From JAJFFW01 sp965263375 (lineage in GTDB: Bacteria; Pseudomonadota; Alphaproteobacteria; Caulobacterales; Parvularculaceae), in assembly GCA_965263375.1 (NCBI GenBank), contig OZ253669.1, forward strand, positions 496,001-560,000: a stretch of DNA of 64,000 bases, given 5' to 3'. Positions 8,785 through 17,286 of this stretch are shown piece after piece. The notes beneath the pieces were generated by a model. The model did no database searches. It was not told the DNA's origin and saw nothing but the letters and a program-made list of their open reading frames with translations. Within the stretch, counting starts at the first letter, position 1. Each line of letters begins with the position of its first letter. Position numbers and translations under genes: made by a program.

Positions 8785-9947
8785 AATCCTTTTCTATCGC
8801 TAAGCACCAAATTGTAACAATTATCAGTGCATTGATCGCTGAAGAGGTGAGCCGGCACTCTAAACGCCACTTTGATTCATTGACCGTCGCGAGTTGGGCG
8901 GATGATACGCCGGTCGGGGCTGGCGGAATCGGACTGCTAGAAGAAGAATACGCTTTTTGCGTAAGGCGTGTGGCAAGGTTTTTTGGCGCTAGCGTGGATG
9001 GATCCGTAAATCTCGCCGAAGCAAGCTTAGGCCAATGGGCGTTGCAGATTGAAAACGCCATTCAAAAATCGATGACCCACATCGCCTTTATGCCCGCTGG
9101 CAGCGAAGATGGTGAGCCTGAATGCGTACACCCTGCGGAGGATGTATTTGCAGATGCGGCGGCGGCGGCGAATTTATTATATGGACGTCGCCGATTATTG
9201 TCTCTCGTAGCGCCGCATAGCTTGCTTGGTTTCACCCTAACCGTATTAACCCCTAATTTGCACCGAATTCCGACTCTAGATGTGCGCAGTATGGCGCCGG
9301 ATGTCCTAAAGGAAGCATTGCAATATGGTGATGTATTGGTGGCGACGCCGACTTTATGGCGATATGCCTTGCAACAAGGGGTGACAGCGCCGGATAATAC
9401 CATGGGCGTTTTTTTTGGCGAGCCAATGACAGCGGAACTTTCCGCTGAGATGCGTAAAGCTGGGTTTGCAGCTCAACGTGAAATTTATGGCTCGACTGAA
9501 ACGGGGCTTATCGGGTGGCGCGATACGCCAACAGATGAATTTTTGCTTTTTGACCATTGGCGGCGTGATGGTGAATGTTTGATGCGTTCTTCAAAAGGTG
9601 CGCCGGATAAAAGCGTGGCCCCGATGGATACGCTTTCTTGGGTTGATGACCGTCGATTTAATTTGGCTGGCCGCCGAGACGGTGCTGTGCAGATTGGCGC
9701 GGTTAACGTTTTTCCTGATAAAATTGCCGCAAGTATACAAGAGCATGACTTTGTGGAAGCCTGCCTTGTGCGGGTGGGCCAATATCAAGGGGGCGTGAAC
9801 CGGCTTATCGCCCATATTAAACTTGCTGAAGCTGTACCGCCTACGGAAAAAACAGTGCGCAATATTGATCAATGGTGCCGATCAGTCCTAACGCCGCAGT
9901 CACGGCCAGGGATATTCCATTTTGAGGCTGATCTTGCCGGGCTTTAG
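8781..9947 (+). CDS. degenerate AMP-dependent synthetase/ligase (ANL) homologue coupled to pabC
   Basis: Protein of 388 residues with adenylate-forming enzyme features. YGSTETGLIGWR near residue 235 corresponds to the A5 core motif and FNLAGRRDGAVQIGAVNVFP near 293 to the A7/A8 hinge region. The phosphate-binding loop is abnormal: MPAGSEDGEPECVH stands where families read TSGSTGxPKxxxH, losing the usual Thr/Ser pair and the Lys. The protein also ends soon after the RPGIFHF segment, before the GK motif that holds the C-terminal catalytic lysine. It is also shorter than typical ANL enzymes (about 500). The start overlaps the pabC stop (ATGA), so it is the fourth gene of the pab operon. It may be a non-adenylating relative; the substrate is unknown. 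Confidence 0.75.
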   Translation: MKSFSIAKHQIVTIISALIAEEVSRHSKRHFDSLTVASWADDTPVGAGGIGLLEEEYAFCVRRVARFFGASVDGSVNLAEASLGQWALQIENAIQKSMTHIAFMPAGSEDGEPECVHPAEDVFADAAAAANLLYGRRRLLSLVAPHSLLGFTLTVLTPNLHRIPTLDVRSMAPDVLKEALQYGDVLVATPTLWRYALQQGVTAPDNTMGVFFGEPMTAELSAEMRKAGFAAQREIYGSTETGLIGWRDTPTDEFLLFDHWRRDGECLMRSSKGAPDKSVAPMDTLSWVDDRRFNLAGRRDGAVQIGAVNVFPDKIAASIQEHDFVEACLVRVGQYQGGVNRLIAHIKLAEAVPPTEKTVRNIDQWCRSVLTPQSRPGIFHFEADLAGL

Positions 9948-9986
9948 GGGCCAGGCTTTTGAACACAACCGGACAGTAAGATGTTA

Positions 9987-10424
9987 TTAGCGACGGCCAG
10001 CTGAAGCCTGATTGAATTTTTGCTCTGATTGCGCAACGACATTATCGAAAGCTTGTCTGTCGTCGCCAACTGTCACTGTTGCTTCACATGAGTGTGTGCA
10101 GTTATAAGTGGTGCGTGCTGACCCGCGATGAAATGTCAACATACCTTTTGATGTTGATCGAACACGAATAATAATGTTTTCAATCGTATTACCATTTTCA
10201 TCAAATATAAAAATGTTCGTCATGCCAGGTGCTTTGCCAAATAAAAGCAGGCGTGACTTGTCTTGTACGGTTACGTCGGCGATGCCAGGATTGCCCACGA
10301 CAATTTGATCAGCTGGCGCTTTTAAGCTGTATGGACGAACATGGTCCATCGTAAGCCATACATCCTCTGCATGCGCATAAGAAGTTGCGAATAACGATAA
10401 AACAAGGGCGACGATCAAACGCAT
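9987..10424 (-). CDS. stand-alone pilus/secretin N-domain protein
   Basis: Exported protein of 145 residues with a cleavable signal peptide (residues 1-19, ending SYAHA). Residues about 25-90 resemble the N-terminal domain of CpaC-type secretins (T2SS/T3SS pilus N-domain): QIVVGNPGIADVTVQDKSRL, then LLFGKAPGMTNIFIFDENG, parallel to the same region of the CpaC in this locus. No secretin barrel follows. The tail contains a C-x3-C pair (NCTHSCEA). It is transcribed away from the pilus operon and divergently from the Crp-type regulator. A periplasmic accessory role in Tad pilus assembly is inferred. Confidence 0.75.
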   Translation of the reverse strand: MRLIVALVLSLFATSYAHAEDVWLTMDHVRPYSLKAPADQIVVGNPGIADVTVQDKSRLLLFGKAPGMTNIFIFDENGNTIENIIIRVRSTSKGMLTFHRGSARTTYNCTHSCEATVTVGDDRQAFDNVVAQSEQKFNQASAGRR

Positions 10425-10513
10425 GGTGCATTCCTTTTTAAGGCTTTTTAGCAGTAATCGGTCAACGAAGCCTTAACTGAGCGATGGCGTTTGTATTGTT
10501 TCAATACGCTGCA

Positions 10514-10527
10514 TTACAAGCATGTAA
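10514..10527. promoter_or_regulatory. palindrome TTACA-N4-TGTAA, candidate Crp/Fnr-family operator
   Basis: A perfect 5-4-5 palindrome sits inside a wider inverted repeat (GCATTAC 10511-10517, GTAATGC 10531-10537). The 5-4-5 geometry is that of Crp/Fnr-family sites. It lies between the divergent N-domain gene and the Crp-type regulator gene, about 90 bases upstream of the latter, so it could mediate autoregulation and control of the divergent gene. Binding is inferred. Confidence 0.4.
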
Positions 10528-10616
10528 GCCGTAATGCTGAAGCATTTTTTTACGGGCTATTAAAATTGTTGTGTCAAACCTTTACGCCTGTCACCTTGAT
10601 AAAGCGACAAAGCGGC

Positions 10617-11351
10617 ATGCCCTCAACATCTTTAGTATTGGCGAGTGATGCGCGGTCAAAACCGCTAATAAACCCTCAAGGGGTTTTGGCGGATACGCCT
10701 CCTTTTGCTGGTCTGCCTGAAGCTGCTCTTAAGGCTTTGGCAACGCTTGGCGAGGTGCGGCTATATGATAGCGGCCACGATATCTATACCCATGAGCAAT
10801 ATGATGCGAGTGAGTTTGTTCTTATTGCCCGCGGATTATTAAAGCGCGTCGCGATAGCGCCTGATACGGGCGCTATGATGGTTGAGCATTTAAAGGAAGG
10901 TGATTTTTTCGGCCTTGCTCAGGCGACATTAGGACAGACAGGATCCATGTCTTGTTTTACCCTGACGGCCGCGAGCGACACCATTATTATTGCGTTTGAA
11001 AGTGACGCCTTTCGTGAGCTTATCAGTCATCGTCCAAGTTTAACGCGTAATCTTATGCAATATTTCGCATACCAATTTTTGTGTGCGCAAACGCCTAGTG
11101 ATGGTCCGGAGATGTCGCCAGAGGGCCGTGTCTACTCAGCACTAATGAACTATATAGAACAGGAAGGCGTAAACGGCCCTTGGCGTGCGCCTTTTATGCC
11201 AAAACACAGAGAGCTTGCGCAAAAAGCTGACGTTGATGAGGCCACTGTCGCGGCGTCTATTGCGATGCTTATTCAAAATGATATTGCTGAAAGAGATTAT
11301 CCAGGGCTTAAAATCACTGATATAAAAGAAATGCGTAGTCTGATAAGATAA
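10617..11351 (+). CDS. Crp/Fnr-family transcriptional regulator
   Basis: Regulator of 244 residues. A cyclic-nucleotide-binding-type beta-barrel (about residues 20-140, with LKEGDFFGLAQATLG) is followed by a dimerisation helix and a C-terminal HTH (AQKADVDEATVAASIAMLIQNDI). The barrel has no N-terminal cysteine cluster, so it is not an FNR-type iron-sulfur sensor; the ligand is unknown. The frame is open from 10491, but I prefer ATG 10617 (MPSTSL) because the upstream extension covers a palindromic operator candidate; neither start has a strong ribosome binding site. It lies just before the flp pilin gene and may regulate the pilus locus. Confidence 0.8.
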   Translation: MPSTSLVLASDARSKPLINPQGVLADTPPFAGLPEAALKALATLGEVRLYDSGHDIYTHEQYDASEFVLIARGLLKRVAIAPDTGAMMVEHLKEGDFFGLAQATLGQTGSMSCFTLTAASDTIIIAFESDAFRELISHRPSLTRNLMQYFAYQFLCAQTPSDGPEMSPEGRVYSALMNYIEQEGVNGPWRAPFMPKHRELAQKADVDEATVAASIAMLIQNDIAERDYPGLKITDIKEMRSLIR

Positions 11352-11521
11352 ATTTTATAGTTAATAAACGGATAATACAGAGAATACGATATCTGACAAA
11401 ATGTCGAACATTTTCATGGATTCTTTACTACTCGTGAGGATACTAACCTCCGATTGATAGGATTATTCCAATCATCGGTGCAGGTGTAGAGTATAGTAGA
11501 GTAGTAGGCAGGAGTTCCACA

Positions 11522-11689
11522 ATGAAAGCTCTCGTGACTAAATTTTTCAAAGACGAAGATGGTGCGACCGCAATTGAATACGGTCTTATCGCAGCGTTAA
11601 TCGCTATTGCGATTATTGCCGCGCTTGATGCTGTTGGCACACAGCTTAGCACAAACTTCAGCGAAATTGATTCAGGTCTATCGCAGTAG
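11522..11689 (+). CDS. flp: Flp-type type IVb pilin
   Basis: Short pilin of 55 residues. The leader KFFKDEDG ends in Gly14, the prepilin peptidase site. Mature residues begin ATAIEYGLIAALIAIAIIAAL: Glu at mature position 5 and adjacent Tyr, the Flp signature, followed by the hydrophobic assembly helix. AGGAG lies eight bases before ATG 11522. It is the major subunit of the Tad pilus, processed by CpaA encoded next. A strong terminator follows, so pilin mRNA should be far more abundant than the assembly genes. Confidence 0.93.
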   Translation: MKALVTKFFKDEDGATAIEYGLIAALIAIAIIAALDAVGTQLSTNFSEIDSGLSQ

Positions 11690-11723
11690 TAGATTTCTCA
11701 TCAGTTCTCTGGTGATATCTTTT

Positions 11724-11755
11724 AAAAGGGCGGCCAAGGGCCGCCCTTTTTATTT
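11724..11755 (+). terminator. rho-independent terminator after flp
   Basis: An 11-bp perfect stem (11724-11734 with 11740-11750) with a 5-base loop is followed by TTTTTATTTTT. It lies 35 bases after the flp stop and should separate abundant pilin message from the downstream cpa genes. Confidence 0.9.
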
Positions 11756-11912
11756 TTATCTATTATCTAACGAAGATTTAATCGCTTGGTTGATACCAAT
11801 TTCTAGGTGTTTCCCATGCGCCTTAGATTCTTTGTCCGCAAAGAGGCTGGCGTTCGGCATTATTGCGCGTTTATGAGTTTTTCCTCTTAAAGCGCCAAAA
11901 AGGAGATCGCGA

Positions 11913-12419
11913 ATGGTTTCTCTAATAGCGCTTGCCGCTTTTCCCGCCGCCCTCATTATTGCGGCGCTGAATGATCTATATGAGTTTAAAATCCCAAATT
12001 GGGTCAGTATTGCCCTTGTGGTTAGTTACTTTATTGCTGGCTTTGCCATGCGTGCGCCGCTCGGAGGGGTTTTTGAGGGAGCGGCTCTTGCCTCAGGCGC
12101 GCTTGTAATTAGTTTTGCTTTGTATGCTGGGAATATTATAGGTGGTGGTGATGCGAAGCTATTTGCCGCCACTGTATTATGGGTTGGTGTATCTGCGTTT
12201 ACGGAATTTTTACTTTATATGACTTTTTCCGGCGCAGCTTTGTGCGTTGTGCTTATGTTATTCCGTAAAGCGCCAATTTTACCATTTTATGCCCAGGCGG
12301 GCTGGTTAATGCGATTGCATCAAACGCCTAGGGAAGTCCCTTATGGCGTGGCGATTTGCATTGGCGGGCTTTTGAGCTTCCAACAATCGGCCTATTTCCG
12401 TCTTGCTTTTGGGGGATGA
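11913..12419 (+). CDS. cpaA: prepilin peptidase CpaA/TadV
   Basis: Inner-membrane aspartyl prepilin peptidase of 168 residues that cleaves the Flp leader. The two catalytic aspartates are visible: ND in AALNDLYEFKIPNWV near residue 23 and GGGDAKL near residue 85, the GxGD protease motif. Several hydrophobic helices span the rest. It lacks the N-terminal methylase domain of PilD, as expected for the CpaA/TadV branch. It is the first assembly gene after the pilin terminator. AAAAAGGAG is just upstream of ATG 11913. Confidence 0.92.
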   Translation: MVSLIALAAFPAALIIAALNDLYEFKIPNWVSIALVVSYFIAGFAMRAPLGGVFEGAALASGALVISFALYAGNIIGGGDAKLFAATVLWVGVSAFTEFLLYMTFSGAALCVVLMLFRKAPILPFYAQAGWLMRLHQTPREVPYGVAICIGGLLSFQQSAYFRLAFGG

Positions 12420-12523
12420 GGCTTGTTCTACAACTTCAAAACGCAGTTAACAGAGTTTTGAGGTATTTCATTAATGATAGAAGTGCGTAGTAGGGGCTTG
12501 GCCCGTTTGCACAGGTAAAAACA

Positions 12524-13282
12524 ATGAATGTTACTCGCTTAGCTATTCTCGGCGTCGCTCTTTTTGCGGGGGCGGCGGCTTTTTTTCTTATGATGGGCGA
12601 GCAGTCGGTTGAACAAGGTCCAATCCAGATTGTACAGCCGATGAAGGAAAAAACTGTGGGCGTTCTTGTCGTTAAAGACAATGTAAGTCGTGGCCAGCGA
12701 TTAACCGCAGATATGATGACGTGGATCGCATGGCCCGAAAAAGCAGCTGTTCAAGCCGGAAGCTACATCACAGACACTACGGATGGTGATCCTATCGCTG
12801 CGCTAGAGGGCGCTGTGGTGCGAACACAAATCATTAAAGGCGAGCCGGTTACTGAAACGAAAATTGTGCGCGCGGGAAGTTCTGGACTGATGGCTGCTGT
12901 TTTGTCCCCCGGCATGCGGGCCGTCAATATGTCGGTGACAGCGGAGACCGCAGCAGGCGGATTTATCTTACCTGGTGATCGGGTCGATATCATTTATTCA
13001 CAAATGGAAGATGGTGATTTCGCCAAAACTAGATCGCTTCTTGAAAATGTAAGGGTCTTAGCGATTGACGCTAACTATGCTGAGCATTCAGAGGCGAACC
13101 ATTTATTGGCGAGTAACATCACTTTTGAGCTAACGCCAGATGATGCGCAATATTTCTTAAGCGCCCTCAATTCGAATGGACGTCTAAGTCTAACGTTGCG
13201 CAGTGTGTTTGAAGCAAAAGATCAAGTGGCGTCGGGGCGCCGTAATGCAGAAGTCGAAATCATTCGATACGGACAGCTGTAG
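12524..13282 (+). CDS. cpaB: Flp pilus assembly protein CpaB (RcpC)
   Basis: Protein of 252 residues with an N-terminal membrane anchor/signal (ILGVALFAGAAAFFLMMG). SAF-like domains follow: KDNVSRGQRLTADMMTWIAWP and the CpaB block AVNMSVTAETAAGGFILPGDRVDIIYS. CpaB is a periplasmic partner of the CpaC secretin channel. It lies between cpaA and cpaC in the usual order. ATG 12524 is used because the hydrophobic segment begins directly after it. About 100 bases separate it from cpaA with no clear terminator. Confidence 0.93.
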   Translation: MNVTRLAILGVALFAGAAAFFLMMGEQSVEQGPIQIVQPMKEKTVGVLVVKDNVSRGQRLTADMMTWIAWPEKAAVQAGSYITDTTDGDPIAALEGAVVRTQIIKGEPVTETKIVRAGSSGLMAAVLSPGMRAVNMSVTAETAAGGFILPGDRVDIIYSQMEDGDFAKTRSLLENVRVLAIDANYAEHSEANHLLASNITFELTPDDAQYFLSALNSNGRLSLTLRSVFEAKDQVASGRRNAEVEIIRYGQL

Positions 13283-13310
13283 AATAATGCTGTTAAGGGT
13301 CGTGAAGACA

Positions 13311-14846
13311 ATGATTAAAAAATACTTAACCATGATGAAGTCAACCGCATTATTCATATGCGTATGTGTTCTTTCGATGGCTACCTCAGCGCAGGCCGCA
13401 TCCTTGAAGATTGACAGCGGCGGTAAGAGCAGCGTATCGCGCAGCATCGTACTGCCGCTGAATAAAGCCGCAATAGTAGAGTTACCCAAAGCGGCTTCAG
13501 ATGTTTTGGTCTCTCAGCCTTCGATTGTCGACGCTGTTGTTCGTTCGCCGCGCCGTGTTTATTTGTTAGGGCTAACCGTTGGTCAAACTAACGCTTTCTT
13601 TTTTGATGAGACTGGGCGGCAAATTTTAAATCTAGAAATTCAAGTTGAGCGCGATCTTGATGCGCTGACGGATCTTTATCGGCGACTAATGCCAGATTCT
13701 AGAATTTCAGCGGAGGCGATTAACGACACCATCATCCTCCGCGGTACGGTCAATAACAGTGTCGAGGCGACAAATGCAGCTGATATCGCGGGGCGTTTTA
13801 TTGGCGATATGAATAATGTGGTGTCAATGATTTCAATACGCGACCGAGAGCAAGTAATGCTAAAAGTACGTATTGTTGAGATGAGTCGCTCTGTCCTAAA
13901 GCAACTTGGTGTTGATACTAGCGGTGTGGCGACATTATCGAACGCGACATTGGATCTTGCGGCCAATACTCTTGCCACTGGCGGGAGCGGCGGCGGCCTT
14001 GCCGGTACTGCGCGCCATCTGTTTGGGCAAAATAATCTGTCTTCGCTCGACTTTTCGTTTCAAGCATTGGAGCGTGTTGGTCTTGTTCGTACACTGGCGG
14101 AGCCAAATTTGACAGCCATATCTGGTGAAGCGGCGAGTTTTTTAGCTGGGGGTGAATTCCCCATACCTGTCGCGCAGGATGATGATGTTGTAACTATTGA
14201 GTTTAAAGAGTTTGGTGTCGGCCTTGGCTTTACGCCTGTAGTATTAAACAAAGGCCGTATTAACCTTAAAATCTCTACGGAAGTGAGTGAACTAACGGCT
14301 GAAAACGGATTTTCAATCTCAAGCGGTACAACAACAACTGTAACGCCAAGCGACCAAGATGAGTTTTTGCTCGTTGACCAAGATGGGGATGGCACTCTTG
14401 AGTTTATAACGAACCCGAACTTTGAAGGTGATGAAGTTTCCACTATTTCGACACCAGGCCTTGTTATCCCAGGCCTTGCTGTGCGCCGGGCGAAAACAAC
14501 TGTGGAGTTGCCTTCTGGCGGGAGCCTCGTGATGGCGGGGCTATTGCAAGAGGATATGCGCCGTACAATCAATGGTATCCCCGGTCTTAAAGACACGCCA
14601 GTGCTTGGCCAGTTATTCCGTAGCCGGGATTATCTCAATGATGAATCAGAACTTGTGATAATTGTAACGCCATATCTTGTGGATCCGACGCATAAGAGCG
14701 AATTGACTGATCCGGTGAAAGGATTTGTGCCAGCAAGCGATCTTCAAACGATACTACTAGGACGGATGATTTCTGCATACGGTCTGCATGGGCGTAATGT
14801 TGAAGATAAGACCCTGCAAGGGCCACTTGGATTTATTCTGGATTAG
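13311..14846 (+). CDS. cpaC: outer-membrane secretin CpaC (RcpA)
   Basis: Secretin of 511 residues forming the outer-membrane channel for the Flp pilus. I chose ATG 13311 because it gives a normal signal peptide (MIKKYLTMMKSTALF through SMATSAQA); the frame also extends back into cpaB. After the signal come an N-domain (about residues 30-100, with VSQPSIVDAVV), a BON-like region, then the secretin barrel with VRTLAEPNLTAISGEAASFL and VELPSGGSLVMAGLLQ. The insert around DQDEFLLVDQDGDGTL is acidic and slightly unusual. The next gene starts one base past the stop. Confidence 0.93.
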   Translation: MIKKYLTMMKSTALFICVCVLSMATSAQAASLKIDSGGKSSVSRSIVLPLNKAAIVELPKAASDVLVSQPSIVDAVVRSPRRVYLLGLTVGQTNAFFFDETGRQILNLEIQVERDLDALTDLYRRLMPDSRISAEAINDTIILRGTVNNSVEATNAADIAGRFIGDMNNVVSMISIRDREQVMLKVRIVEMSRSVLKQLGVDTSGVATLSNATLDLAANTLATGGSGGGLAGTARHLFGQNNLSSLDFSFQALERVGLVRTLAEPNLTAISGEAASFLAGGEFPIPVAQDDDVVTIEFKEFGVGLGFTPVVLNKGRINLKISTEVSELTAENGFSISSGTTTTVTPSDQDEFLLVDQDGDGTLEFITNPNFEGDEVSTISTPGLVIPGLAVRRAKTTVELPSGGSLVMAGLLQEDMRRTINGIPGLKDTPVLGQLFRSRDYLNDESELVIIVTPYLVDPTHKSELTDPVKGFVPASDLQTILLGRMISAYGLHGRNVEDKTLQGPLGFILD

Positions 14847-14847
14847 G

Positions 14848-15507
14848 ATGAACGGTATGATGAACGCATTATTAAAGGCATTTACAGTTGTTGCTGCGGC
14901 GCTCATTGCCGGCTGCGCCTCGGCGGTAAATGGTGTGAACCAAGCCGTAAGCGTGGAAGAAGCACACCCAATTTCTGTTGATAGTCAAGTTGTGACGCTG
15001 ACCATTAATGCTAGCCAAAGCAGTCCTTCTTCTTTGGATCAAGCGCGCGTCCGCGCTTTTAGCGATGCTTATTTGCGCAACGGTCATGGGCCTGTCACGG
15101 TGACGACGCCTTCAGGGCGGCAAAATTTCGCTAGCTCTGTACGCGACTTAATGAATGCCGTCGGCGTACCAACGGGTTCGATGGCGATGGCTGAATACCG
15201 CCCCAGCGGCGAGCAAAATCCCCAAATCATATTGTCGTATACCCATTATGTTGCACAAGCGAGTGCTTGTGGAATTTGGTCTGGCATTAAAGAAGCTGAC
15301 CGCCGTAACCTTCGTACACCAAATTTTGGGTGTGCGACGCAAAATAATTTAGCCGCCATGGTGGCTGATCCACGCGATCTCATTCAACCTGCTGACACGG
15401 GCCCGGCTGATACGGCGGCTCGCATTCGCGCTATTCGTTCGTTCCGTGAAGGCGAAGTGTCTTCGGTGCAAACTGATGGCGATATTGAAGTATCCGTCTC
15501 TGAGTAA
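14848..15507 (+). CDS. cpaD: Tad pilus lipoprotein CpaD
   Basis: Lipoprotein of 219 residues. The signal ends in the lipobox LIAGC, so the mature protein should be lipidated at that cysteine. The body matches CpaD/RcpB in length and layout, including the region with GIKEADRRNLRTPNFGCATQ, a CpaD hallmark. It supports secretin assembly or gating at the outer membrane. ATG 14848 (MNGMMNALL) follows the cpaC stop by one base; ATG 14857 is an alternative start. Confidence 0.9.
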   Translation: MNGMMNALLKAFTVVAAALIAGCASAVNGVNQAVSVEEAHPISVDSQVVTLTINASQSSPSSLDQARVRAFSDAYLRNGHGPVTVTTPSGRQNFASSVRDLMNAVGVPTGSMAMAEYRPSGEQNPQIILSYTHYVAQASACGIWSGIKEADRRNLRTPNFGCATQNNLAAMVADPRDLIQPADTGPADTAARIRAIRSFREGEVSSVQTDGDIEVSVSE

Positions 15508-15538
15508 GGCATGGTAAAAGGCGCATGCGGAGAACATT

Positions 15539-17269
15539 ATGAAAAAAGCTTTTGATACCACGCAGCAATCCGATGTTGATGAGGAAGGTGTCGCGCAAGG
15601 CGCGTCTTCTCTCGGTGCGGATGGCGGGCCAGCCTTTAGAGAAAATCTAATCGATATAAACGATGACGCTTGGCTTGATGAAGAGTTATCTGACGAGGAG
15701 CTTGCAGCGCTTGGTGAAGAAGATTTCGATGATGAAGCTTTTTTAGAAGAAGCAGATTTTGATGAAATTTCTAATGAAATACAATTGCCGGCGCCGGTTG
15801 AGACTTCAGCTGAGACCAGCGTGGAAGCAGATGATAGCGCTTTGCTTGAAGACGCCTTTGCTGAGGTTGATGTGAATGAAAGCCTTGCGCAGGCTGAAGA
15901 GTATACGTTTGAAGAGCCGCCTCTAACAGCAAACCAAGAGCCTGTTGACTTAGACTATGGTGATGCGGAACAAGCAAGCGCTATTGTATCAGCGCCGCAA
16001 ACCCAAGGCAGCAGCGATCTAATTGAAGATGAAGAATACGATTCTGACGTCATTGATTACGGTGACGTAGAAGGCGACCATCGGCCTGTACCGCGAATTT
16101 CCATCCATGCATTTTGCGAAACACCTGCTGTGACAGAGGTTTTGGAAAAGGTCGCCGTTGATCGTCGGTTGTCATTGGCGCATGTGACAATGCATATGGG
16201 CGGAATAGCCAAGGCCGTTGACCACTTCCAAGGTGCTGCGACGCCTAACTTGCTTTTAATCGAAACAGTTGAGGGCGGGCCGTCATTATTCGCCCAATTA
16301 GGGGCGCTTGCGGAAGTTTGTGATCCAACCACTAAAGTCATTATTATTGGACGTGTGAACGATATTGGTCTTTACCGTGAGTTAATGGATCAAGGCGTAA
16401 GCGACTATCTGGTGCGCCCAAAGTCACCGTTAAAAGTGATACAAACCATCGCCAATTTATATCTTGATCCTTCGGCGGCGCCAATTGGCAAGACCATTGC
16501 TTTTGTGGGCGCGCGCGGCGGTGTTGGTTCGTCGACACTTGCTCACAATGTGGCGTGGAGTGCGGCGGAAGAGTTTGACAGTGATACGGTTATCTTGGAT
16601 CTAGATTTACCGTTTGGTACTGCCAGCTTGGATTTTGAGCAAGACCCGACGTCCGGTCTGTTGGAAGCGCTAACGTCTCCTGAGCGGTTGGATGATGTTT
16701 TGCTTGAGCGTTTATTACAAAAATATACTGATAGGTTAAGCCTGTTCACAGCGCCAAACCTTCTTGACCGTGACTATAACATTGACGACCAAGCGGTTGA
16801 AACTGTCGTTGAGATTGTTCGCTGCGCTGCGCCATCCATCATTATTGATATTCCACATATTTGGACGGGGTGGGCGAAACGTCTGTTGCAAACAGCTGAT
16901 GAAATCGTGATCACCGCAGCGCCGGATCTTGCGTCTTTTAGAAACGCTAAAAGCATGGTTGATGTGATAACAAGCGCGCGTCCAAATGATACGCCCCCGA
17001 TGCTTATTCTCAATCAATATGATCCAAAGGCCTCCTCTGTGCCGCCGGAACAGTTTGCAGAACATGTCGGTATTAGCCCGTCACTTATAATTGGGTGGGA
17101 GCCGACATTGTTTCATGCGGCTGCAACGAATGCTGCGCCAATTTTTGAAGTGGGCGGTAAAACGAAAACTGCACACGGATTAAGGGATTTAACGGCTCGC
17201 GTGCTTGGCCGTGAACAAGAAACCCGTAATGGCGGAGGGTTTAGCCTTTCGCGTCTGTTCAAAATTTAA
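15539..17269 (+). CDS. cpaE: pilus assembly ATPase-like protein CpaE (TadZ) with long acidic N-terminus
   Basis: Protein of 576 residues. The first 170 or so are strongly acidic and low complexity (for example DEELSDEELAALGEEDFDDE). A receiver-like domain (about 180-310) and a MinD/ParA-like ATPase domain (about 315-560) follow. The Walker A variant GARGGVGSSTLAHN near residue 323 lacks the usual lysines, a known CpaE/TadZ trait, so ATP turnover may be weak. CpaE localises the pilus machine to the pole in Caulobacter. ATG 15539 has CGGAGAA seven bases upstream. The acidic extension is longer than I expect for the family and may be a docking or solubility region. Confidence 0.9.
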   Translation: MKKAFDTTQQSDVDEEGVAQGASSLGADGGPAFRENLIDINDDAWLDEELSDEELAALGEEDFDDEAFLEEADFDEISNEIQLPAPVETSAETSVEADDSALLEDAFAEVDVNESLAQAEEYTFEEPPLTANQEPVDLDYGDAEQASAIVSAPQTQGSSDLIEDEEYDSDVIDYGDVEGDHRPVPRISIHAFCETPAVTEVLEKVAVDRRLSLAHVTMHMGGIAKAVDHFQGAATPNLLLIETVEGGPSLFAQLGALAEVCDPTTKVIIIGRVNDIGLYRELMDQGVSDYLVRPKSPLKVIQTIANLYLDPSAAPIGKTIAFVGARGGVGSSTLAHNVAWSAAEEFDSDTVILDLDLPFGTASLDFEQDPTSGLLEALTSPERLDDVLLERLLQKYTDRLSLFTAPNLLDRDYNIDDQAVETVVEIVRCAAPSIIIDIPHIWTGWAKRLLQTADEIVITAAPDLASFRNAKSMVDVITSARPNDTPPMLILNQYDPKASSVPPEQFAEHVGISPSLIIGWEPTLFHAAATNAAPIFEVGGKTKTAHGLRDLTARVLGREQETRNGGGFSLSRLFKI

Positions 17270-17286
17270 CAGGGTGACGAAGAGTA

